From: Nissolia schottii
Lineage: Eukaryota > Streptophyta > Magnoliopsida > Fabales > Fabaceae
NCBI GenBank assembly: GCA_003254905.1
Contig: QANU01075500.1
Coordinates: forward strand, 10,009-74,008
Direction: 5' to 3'
DNA: 64,000 nt
Part shown: positions 54,901-64,000 of the stretch, piece after piece
How the letters are laid out: each line of letters starts with the position of its first letter
Position numbering within the stretch: the first letter of the stretch is position 1
Notes under the pieces: generated by a model
Database searches by the model: none
Told to the model about the DNA's origin: nothing
The model's input: the letters and a program-made list of their open reading frames with translations, nothing else
Position numbers and translations under genes: made by a program

Positions 54901-56480
54901 GTTTGAAGAAGCCGTTTTATTTTTTTATTTTTTAATTATTACATGATTTTAAACCTTTTTTTTTTAAAAAGACATGATTTTAAATTTAAGAATTTAATTG
55001 ATATAAGATCGACGTGTACGCATCAAAAATAGAAGGAAAAAAAAACATCAACTATGAAAAGGTTTTTAAGTTATACTAAAATTATTTTAAATGTATGACT
55101 TTTTATATTCCACTTTCCATGCATTTCTCCTCTTTTTTTTCTTTTTTCTTTCCCAATTTCTTCCTTTTTTTTTTCATCTTATTCTTTATAAATCAAAGGT
55201 TTTTCATCTTCATTTTCATCATATCTATTATTTTTAGTTTTTCAAAAAGTTTGTTTATGTGTATAGAAAAGTTTGTGCATGTCTGATTGTTCAAAAATTT
55301 GTGTATGTCTATAAAAAAATTTGTGCATTATTGGTCAAAAGTTTGTGTATGTAAGTATCAAAGTTTTATTATTCATCTTCGTTTTCATTTACATTTTCAT
55401 CATATTTTATTGTTCCTAGTAGTTGAAAAGTTTGTATATGGTAAAGAGAGAGTCTACATGCTTAGAGAAAGTAATTGTTTAATGCATCGCAAATCCGATC
55501 TGACTTGATTTTATATGTGAAAAATGTTTGTGCATGTATATAGATTGTGCATATGTGTACAAAAGTTTTGTGCACTCCAAATTGTTATGTATATCATATG
55601 ATGATTGAATGGAGACAAATAAATGAGTGTACATGTAGTTGCCCTTGAAATTTATGCTGCACTTTAAAAGGTTTTGCTTCTTAGTCTCCCAAATTTTATT
55701 CATTGAATCCAACCAATGTGATTTTTTTTTTAAACATCCAATCAATTGTTAAACATCGGGTAATATGTGCAATTATTGTTGTTTTTGATTCCTCTTTGCT
55801 TGCTTTGATATTTCCACCCTCTTGCTCTCTTGTAAAAACACTTCAATGTTGCGAAAAATGCAATTTAACTGGTCTCTGCCGCTAACTTTTGATATTTTTG
55901 GTTACTGAGGAAGGAGTTAGAAAGTTATGTTGAAGTATCTTCAGTGTAGTCTCATTTTGTGCATGTGTAAGAAAGTCTGTTAAGTGAAGCTATAGTTCTT
56001 TTTCCATGGATATAGTTATATTTCCTTTAGTTCCTGGTTATTGTTTTACCTCTGCTTTTGAGAAAATGAAATCAAAATGTAATATGTAACAAAACCTTAG
56101 TGCATGTTATGATTTCATTATTTTGATTGCTCCTAGAGCCTAGAAGGCTAGATTTGTCTGATCTTCGGCTGTGACACTAGTAACATAAAAGCTTTATTGT
56201 TTTAATGCATATGGCTGCTTGTTGAGTCTGTAATCATCGAAACGGATACATTTCTATTGAGTGGTATCTCTAAACATGCATTTGTCGCTGTTATAAATTA
56301 CATTCCTTCATAATTTGTATTGATTCTGTCTCAATTATGAGGAAGTGTGCTAAAATATTTGTGATTTTAAGCTCTCTCTTACGCGATGGTTACTTGACTA
56401 GTCGTCAACTGCCATATACTAAATATATATCCATATTTGTGGTTATGTGTGGAGGTTAGTTTTCTTGTTAATCACCAACA
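54901..56480. other. AT-rich spacer between NUP205 and the eRF1 pseudogene
   Basis: No gene is recognised. It holds the TTTGTGCATG repeat at 55240-55580 and pyrimidine-rich stretches near 55130. Sequence just before 56481 (AATCACCAACA) could be remnant eRF1 leader, but no splice acceptor is clear. Confidence 0.5.
55240..55580 (+). repeat. Degenerate AAAAGTTTGTGCATGT repeat
   Basis: Variants of AAAAGTTTGT(G/T)(C/T)ATGTxTAT occur about nine times at irregular 25-40 bp spacing. A larger unit (TCATCTTC(A/G)TTTTCAT, then TTTTATTGTTCCTAGT-like sequence, then AAAAAGTTTGT) appears twice, near 55205 and 55373. This suggests local duplication of an already repetitive stretch. Confidence 0.7.
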
Positions 56481-57550
<1,070 letters not shown>

Positions 57551-59591
57551 GTGGCTGTATAGACCATTTCCCTGTTTTTGGATAATTTGATGAATATTGT
57601 CGCCTTTATGACAAAAATTTCATAGACCACTTGTATTTTTTGGTTTAAGACTTGGACCTTTGGTGTTGGCTTCATCATACATCACTTTTCCAAAATTCTA
57701 TTGCTTCCTAAATTTACTGTTTGTTCAGTGTAGGCTTCTGGCAATTATACTAGATTTTGGGGTTAATTCCTCGGGGAAGAGCAAGTTGACAGGCCCGTCC
57801 ATTTACCTTCAAATGATCAAATTGCCTCGCCTTTTTTTTTTAATGAATCATATAAAGTGGAATTTTCGGTAGTGTGTTTTGAAGCATCATCTCTCACCAT
57901 TAATTGATGAGGTGAATTTTAAATATGACATTTGACAACACATGACCGAAAATTCACTTAAGATAATTCCTTCTCTTTATTTTTGCTTATCCTATTTTTC
58001 AAGAAAATGATGATAGTTTGGTCAAGAAAGAATTGATTTGCACTAATATGAAATGTTTTAGGGTTAAATAAGTTTGTAATCTCTAATAAATTGCAAATTT
58101 TGATTTTAGCATGTTATAAATATTTTTTTTGTTTTAGTTTTTAATAAATTTATTTTTTTATTTATCCATGACATCAGCTTGGTCGATTGACGTGACAGAC
58201 GAAAGTTAAAATCAACCTTGCTTATGTGGCACCTTACTTATTGATGTGTTATAAAAAATTTCTTAAATAAATTTTTAGTCTTTAATAAATTATAAATTTT
58301 AGTTTTAGTTCATAGTAAATAGAAAATTTTGCTTTTAGTCCCTAATTAAAATAAAATTGGTTTAAGTCTCTAATAAATTTTAATTGTTTGCCTGTATTAT
58401 TTAGCTTGATAATTATCCCTAAAGAAATCAATCACCCTCTTCTCTCGCATCTCCTCTTATCTTAATCAGTTCCTTCTCCATCCTAAGATCAATGCTTATC
58501 ACCTCTCACCTCCTACCACCATACTTCTATCCTTTGACCACTACACCAACAACCGCAACTTCCTTCTAAAAAACCATGTTGAGACAAAATCCACAAATGG
58601 TGCGTCCTCCTCAATGACATTTCTAGTGAGGCAAGACGAGGGACAATGACATTTGTCGTGGTATCTCTATCACTTTATGATTTTCAGATTTCACCAGCAT
58701 TCATTCCTCATGAAACTATCTTCAATCTTTAGATTTGTGAGGAGTCACAACCCCTACTTTGTGTCACTACCACAATTTTTAGTAATGGTTTGAGCAATGT
58801 TAAAAATGGGATCGCGTGACTGAGTTAAGTAAATGGCTTGTGGAGTTGATGTCTAAATCACTTTGGTTAGTAAAATTTAAAATATGATTTTTTTAATCGT
58901 TGAAATTATAAGTTGCAAGTCTAGTTAGTCTTTCAATTTATTATCATTCAGGTCATTGTTCATTTGCCATCACTTGGGATTGAAAATTTAGTTGTTACAA
59001 CAACCAAGTTTGCAAATAAGATTATGACACTGCTTGAGACTAAAAATAAGATTGTAACAACACTTGAAACTACAAATCTTAATTATTATCATAGCTTCAT
59101 TTATAATATTATATGCTCTAACAAAATTATTTGTCGTCTTAAGATATTATCATAACTCATTTACCATCTTAATTATTGTCATAATCTAATTTAATATAAT
59201 AGATCAACTTAAACATAAATAATAATAAACTAAATTACTAACTTATCCTACAACTTAAAATTTTAAAAATTAATAAGTCAAATTTTAATTTTCAAAAATA
59301 AAATGACTCGAACTTACCTTTGAAGAACCAAAACAATAATTACCCCATTTCTCTGGTAAGCCTCCCCACCTATGAACCTGTCTTAGTTGGAAAATAGAAG
59401 TTTATAGAATTAGAAGCCATGACCCCACAAGGGGTGACATGCATAGATTCTCTTATCTTCTCATCCACCATTTCTCCAATTGGGAGCACACGCCATTTCT
59501 TAACACCATTCTTCATTCTTCCAAATATTCACAGCCACAATCCACACTTCACGTCTTCCTTCTTCTGCTTCAATCCCCAACCAAAAAAAAA
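57551..59591. other. Spacer with dispersed AGTCC(C/T)TAATAAA repeat and mTERF 5' region
   Basis: Around 58060-58400, GGGTTAAATAAGTTTGTAAT, TTTTAGTCCCTAATTAAA and TTTTAGTCTTTAATAAAT words flank a centre with CTTATGTGGCACC, resembling a decayed relative of the fold-back at 2235. Pyrimidine-rich sequence at 59420-59590 is likely the mTERF 5' leader. I see no gene in between. Confidence 0.45.
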
Positions 59592-61905
59592 ATGGCTTCT
59601 TCTTCCGCCGCCACACTCTTGTCCTCGAACCCCATTGATCTCTCTCCCTCTCCAACCGTTCCCAAATCCTTCACCGGCCTCTGCAAGCCCTTCCATTCAA
59701 GGGTCCCTACCTCCTTAACCTTCCACTTCACACGACGACCCACCTTCCTTGTTAGAGCCGCTGACACTGTGAGTGTTTCTACTTGTGCCATAAAAGTTCT
59801 TTTTGTTTTTTGTTTTTTCAATTTCATGACTCAGATGGTGGTGCTACTTAATTGTGCCTAATGGTGCTCAAGTTTGGATTTCTTTTTTTCCTTTAGTGGG
59901 TATCTGCTTGTTTGTGCAATAAGCGTTTCTTTTTTAGATGTTGCGTTTGCCCTTGGCAAGGTTTGAAAGTTTTGCATGATGCCTACTTTATTCTGCAATA
60001 CACTGTTTCTTATGCTGTTGGGTTTGGGGGTTGCATTTGATTGTTTTATTTAGATGATTTTCTATGCCCTTTGAACGGATATGATTTTTGCTTTGTTGGG
60101 TTGATCGTGCTAAAATCTTGTGTTGGCTTTTTTTTACCTTATCAATATGGTGTAGTGCCGAAAGTAGAAATTGCTGGTTATGTTGGATTGAAGTTTGAAA
60201 TAGTATTCATAGGGAAAAATGTTAGTAAAATTTAGCTATCTTTTGATTGAATTTCTTTCTAAGATGTGACACGGTTGGTTTTGTATCATGGGCAAAGTTT
60301 CTATTCAGAAATGCACAAAGTTCTGAATTTGGTCTGTCTATTATGTCTGCGTTTGTTAATTATTGACTAATATCTTTTCATCTTATAATGCTTAATGATT
60401 CCTTGGGTGCACAATAGTTGTTTATGTTGTACCCTTAGCCTTGGGATCGGAATCGGAATCGGAATCGGAATCGGAATCGGGGATGGTTCTTTTTATTTGT
60501 ACTTAGTGTGGTGAACATGTTTCTTTAATTTGTGTAGCCCTGCTAATGGCTTTTTAGTGATTGTTATAAACATTAACTTGCTGGCAGCATTATACCCTGG
60601 TACAGCAAACGATTGTGTATGGGAATGGAAAATCTAGGTTTAACTGCAAGACTAAAACGCCATAAGGGAGTCAAAAAACTTAATCAATGGTTCAATTAGG
60701 GCATTGTTTATTAAAATTTGCATTCATAGAATATCTTATTGATATATCGTTATGTGCAATCCATCAAACATGCGACCAAAAAATTACTTACAGTGATAAG
60801 GCTGTAATAGTGAAAAAATTCCTAAGGGGAAACTTACACTCTTTTTGAAGCTCTGATCTGCATATTGTTTCGATTTTATCTTTCATATAGCGAAGACCCA
60901 TTTGATTCAAGCACCAGATATTGAGCCAGATTCTGTTTTTGATTAGGGTCTGCATGGTTGAGCCTGGTGTGTCAATAATACATCTTGTCTGCATATTAGT
61001 TTCATATTTTTCATGTAATGTAAGAGAATGGACTATTTGCCATCAGCTTAATTTCTCATGCTTCTGCTGTACCACAGGTTATAAAGTGGCGATGTCCAAA
61101 GCAAACCCTACCTCCCAATGCTGGTTTCCAAAAAAAAGTCCTCTATTTGGAGTCCATTGGTATAGACTCTCTCTCAGTTATTGAAAATCATCCAAAGCTG
61201 ATCACCACCTCCCTTGCCGACATTAAATCCACCGTGGAATACATGGCGTCCATGCATTTCACTGCAATTGAGTTTCAGCGCATAGTTGGCATGTGCCCAG
61301 AGATCCTGACCACCCGAGTCTCAGACATCATACCTGTCTTTACCTTCCTTCTCCGCGAGGTTCATGTAAATATCTCAGATATTAAGAGGGTCATAAACCG
61401 TCGCCCCAGGTTGCTTGTCTGCAGTGTTAATAAGCAACTTCGTCCTACCCTATACTTCCTCCAAAGTATTGGCATAGAAGAGGTAAACAGGCACACCTAT
61501 TTGCTATCATGTAGTGTTGAAGAGAAGCTTATGCCAAGGATTGATTACTTTGAGAATATTGGGTTTTCTCGCCGTGATGCGACTTCTATGTTTCGAAGAT
61601 TTCCCCAGCTGTTTTGTTATAGTATTAAGAATAATTTGGAGCCAAAATACAATTACTTTGTCGTAGAGATGGGGAGAGATTTGAAGGAGCTGAAAGAATT
61701 TCCACAATATTTCTCATTTAGCTTAGAGAATAGAATTAAGCCAAGGCATAAACACTGTGTAGAAATGGGGGTGTGTTTTCCTCTCCCTATATTGTTAAAG
61801 ACAAGCGAGATGAGATTCCGAAAAAGATTAGATGTATGTACAAATTCTTCGACACCTTTGAAAACTTCTCCTTTGTGGTGTACTGGTTGTGATGTTCAAG
61901 TATAG
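59592..61905 (+). CDS. mTERF-family protein, organelle-targeted
   Basis: mTERF proteins bind organellar nucleic acids and affect transcription, splicing or translation in plastids and mitochondria. Two exons, 59592-59768 and 61078-61905, joined by a GTGAGT-CACAG intron in phase 0, give 334 residues plus stop. The first 59 residues (MASSSAATLLSSNPIDLSPS, then FTRRPTFLVRAADT) are Ser/Thr-, Pro- and Arg-rich with no acidic cluster, a likely transit peptide. The body has tandem mTERF helical repeats with the spaced pattern YLESIGIDSLSVIENHPKLI, IVGMCPEILTTRVSDIIPVF, INRRPRLLVCSVNKQLRPTL, YFENIGFSRRDATSMFRRFP and KEFPQYFSFSLENRIKPRH. Length and layout resemble Arabidopsis EMB3114 (At2g36000), but I cannot align them. 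The intron is 1.3 kb and holds a GGAATC microsatellite. Confidence 0.88.
60443..60480 (+). repeat. (GGAATC)n hexanucleotide microsatellite in the mTERF intron
   Basis: GGATC followed by five to six GGAATC units in direct tandem. It is intronic. Confidence 0.95.
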
Positions 61906-64000
61906 AAAAAGAACAACAATTGCATTGTATATTTACGTTGCTTTTGTGAATCTCTGTATGGAAATATTGGAGTCAATCAGTCATGTGTCATCCCTTCTAA
62001 CAAATTGACTGTTGTTTGTCACTGCAACTTGGATGTTCAACTTGAAATCTTGAATGACAGTTTTATTAAATATTTCAAGTTTATTGTGTTAGACTTTGGA
62101 GTCTAATCGTCTAACTTTACTCTCTACCCTCTTTGCCAAGCAAGTTCCGTTCTTGCCATTAGATCAAGCCTGCAAGTTTTGTACATTTTTTGCTAGAGTA
62201 AATGAAATAAAAGAGATTACATCTCAGCAACCAATTGTTCTGCATCAGCTCCATATTTGGAGAGAGTTTTCTGAGTTTACTTCTTCAGCGTTTCCAGTGA
62301 AGCCTTTGGCTGGTCCCTTAAAACCATGTGGCCTGCATCATTTCCAGCTTAAGTCATCTACAATGAAAGGAAATTCAGGGGCTACAAATCCTTCCTGGCT
62401 GGACCATTCCATGGCATGAACTGATCCTAAATTTCCTAATATCTGTAATGTGTAGCACTCTTTGTTCCATTGACTTTTGTCATCTATTTTGCTTATCTCT
62501 AATCTTTTTTATTCTGTTGAGTTTATTTCATGCAGTGTTTGGACCACAGAACTTTTATAGTTTGGTTAATTTGTATATATTCAATTTTTTTCCCTAAACG
62601 TTATTCATCTTCCTGATCTGTTTTCCTTCTCTTTTGTTATTTAAACTGTTTGTTATTCAGAGTTCATGAAGGGATTTGGCGTTCACAAAGATTCGGCTTG
62701 ACATTTTCTGGTATTATTGACCTTTTTTATTAATGTTTTCCTTCATTACTTCCCGATTGTCCTAGAGAAGTGATGCTCCACATCTTTTATGTGTTCTTCT
62801 GTGGTTGTTCTTGTTCTTACATAGAACCATATCTTTTAGTTTAGTAGTTTATTTGTGAGGCTTAAACATTAACTGGCCTATTATTATGCCAGTTACTATC
62901 AACGGTGGTTTTCATATTTTTTTTTATTCACCTTCTGGGATTATTTTTTTTTATCCTTCCCTCTTGAAGTAAATTTTTTTGTTTTTGTTTGTTTTTATTT
63001 AGTGAAAGAGAATATAAGTTCAACTTTCTTGATGAATTGAATGATGCAGAAAATCTTACAATTTCTTTTATAGAAACTTGTTCATCTTTGGTATTTGTCT
63101 CCCTGTGAACCTTTGCCTTGGTGGCTTTGTATTACATCTCGCTTGTGGGCTTGGATAAGGTTGACATAACTTATTCATGTTGCTGCCATTTCTGTTATAC
63201 TTTCACCTTTAATTCTCACTTTGTCACTGTTTTTGGTGCTATATTTTCATATTGGAATTCTACCTCTCGATCTAAATAGGCTTTTTCTTCTCTATTTGAC
63301 AATATCTTCCCTTCTTTTTCTTCCCCCTTAACTCTTAACAGCTTTTCAAGCATCACAGGAACTATATCACAAATAGATGACTTTCTCGAATTTCTCTGTA
63401 TCATCATGTTTCTTTGTTTGGGATAAATATTTGGCATGATATTATCTTATCTGTTTTATAGGCATTGATATTGGACTAATTGATTTGTAGCCCTTATGTC
63501 ATAACTTTTTGTTAACATCCATTTAAGTAATTCATGTTATCTTTTCTACTAGGTACCCCATTACACTTTTTATTTTTCTTCTTTTTATGGAGCGTCTTCA
63601 ATATCAGTGAATGTGAATAAATAAATATGGTTTAGCTTCAAAAGGAGCGAGCATAAATATTTGCTTATTGACACCATTTGTCTCAACCTATCTAGGTGCA
63701 CTTTTTTTTGCATGAGCTTTAATTTAAGATCATCTTTGCTGATTCACCCATTTGAGTAAAGTGAGGTTGAGGGTAACATGGTTAGAAATATAAACTGCCC
63801 ACTCACATTATCCATGGTGAATTTTCAGAACAATGAGAAACTACAGCAGGGGAATATCACATTGTCGGGTTTTAAGTGTGAGTGTAACAAAAAGTCCAAC
63901 ATTAGTTAGTGATGGACTGAGAGTTTATAAGATGGAGGAATTATAGACTCATTGCTTTAAAGTTTTGGGTCAAAATGTGGCGTTTGTTTTGCTTGTGTGA
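61906..64000. other. mTERF 3' region and AT-rich sequence without a recognised gene
   Basis: The first few hundred bases are probably the mTERF 3' UTR. An open frame at 62096-62419 (107 codons) has no recognisable domain and no clear splice context, so I do not call it. The rest is T-rich with no supported feature. Confidence 0.4.

Noticed and set aside
62096-62419. 107-codon frame after the mTERF gene
   Set aside because: No known domain or splice context is visible. It may be part of a 3' UTR or chance.

Overview
The window is nuclear DNA from a dicot plant. A legume is most likely, judged by its repeat families (fold-backs with GTCCCTATAAA-type arms, GGTTTGTTTGG-type MITEs); this is an inference. 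The genes have many introns, the introns and spacers are AT-rich, and transposable elements from several superfamilies are spread throughout. I recognise four protein-coding loci. Three read as intact genes: a 20S proteasome alpha-2 subunit gene (PAB1 type, + strand, 11 exons, 235 codons), the nucleoporin gene NUP205 (- strand, 45 exons over 37.5 kb, 1885 codons, all exons in frame), and an mTERF-family organellar protein gene (+ strand, 2 exons, 334 codons). The fourth is a broken copy of translation release factor eRF1.

Layout. 1-6.9 kb is repeat-rich: an LTR fragment cut by the window edge, a palindromic fold-back, the right end of a CACTA transposon with a 162-bp tandem array, a 45-bp degenerate satellite, and a 2.5-kb LTR-like block with two more internal tandem arrays. 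7.1-14.9 kb holds PAB1, with site II and telo-box motifs upstream and transposons in its introns. 14.9-17.0 kb is an AT-rich spacer. 17.0-54.9 kb is NUP205. 54.9-56.5 kb is an AT-rich spacer with a degenerate TTTGTGCATG repeat. 56.5-57.55 kb is the eRF1 pseudogene. 59.4-61.9 kb is the mTERF gene. I recognised no gene from 61.9 to 64.0 kb.

The most informative part is what fills the NUP205 introns. Intron 34 holds a small non-coding LTR element (target duplication AACCT). One of its LTRs is interrupted by a second LTR-type insertion (target duplication GTCTC), and the intact opposite LTR shows the empty site. The two ends of the inner insertion share only about 24 bp, which suggests a chimeric LTR structure. 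Intron 17 holds an internally deleted chromovirus (Ty3/gypsy) with target duplication ATTTG. All three LTR insertions lie in the same orientation as NUP205. Other introns carry non-autonomous hAT elements with perfect 8-bp duplications (one here, a second in PAB1 with a similar CATGGTTATT terminus), a Tourist-like MITE with a TAA duplication, several fold-back MITEs, LINE remnants of two types, a convergent pair of tRNA-like SINE heads, and an antisense calmodulin-like gene fragment. Intron 20 of NUP205 uses a GC-AG splice pair. I found no wholly new system. The novelty lies in the nested and chimeric repeats and in how an essential-type gene keeps a full reading frame through this load.
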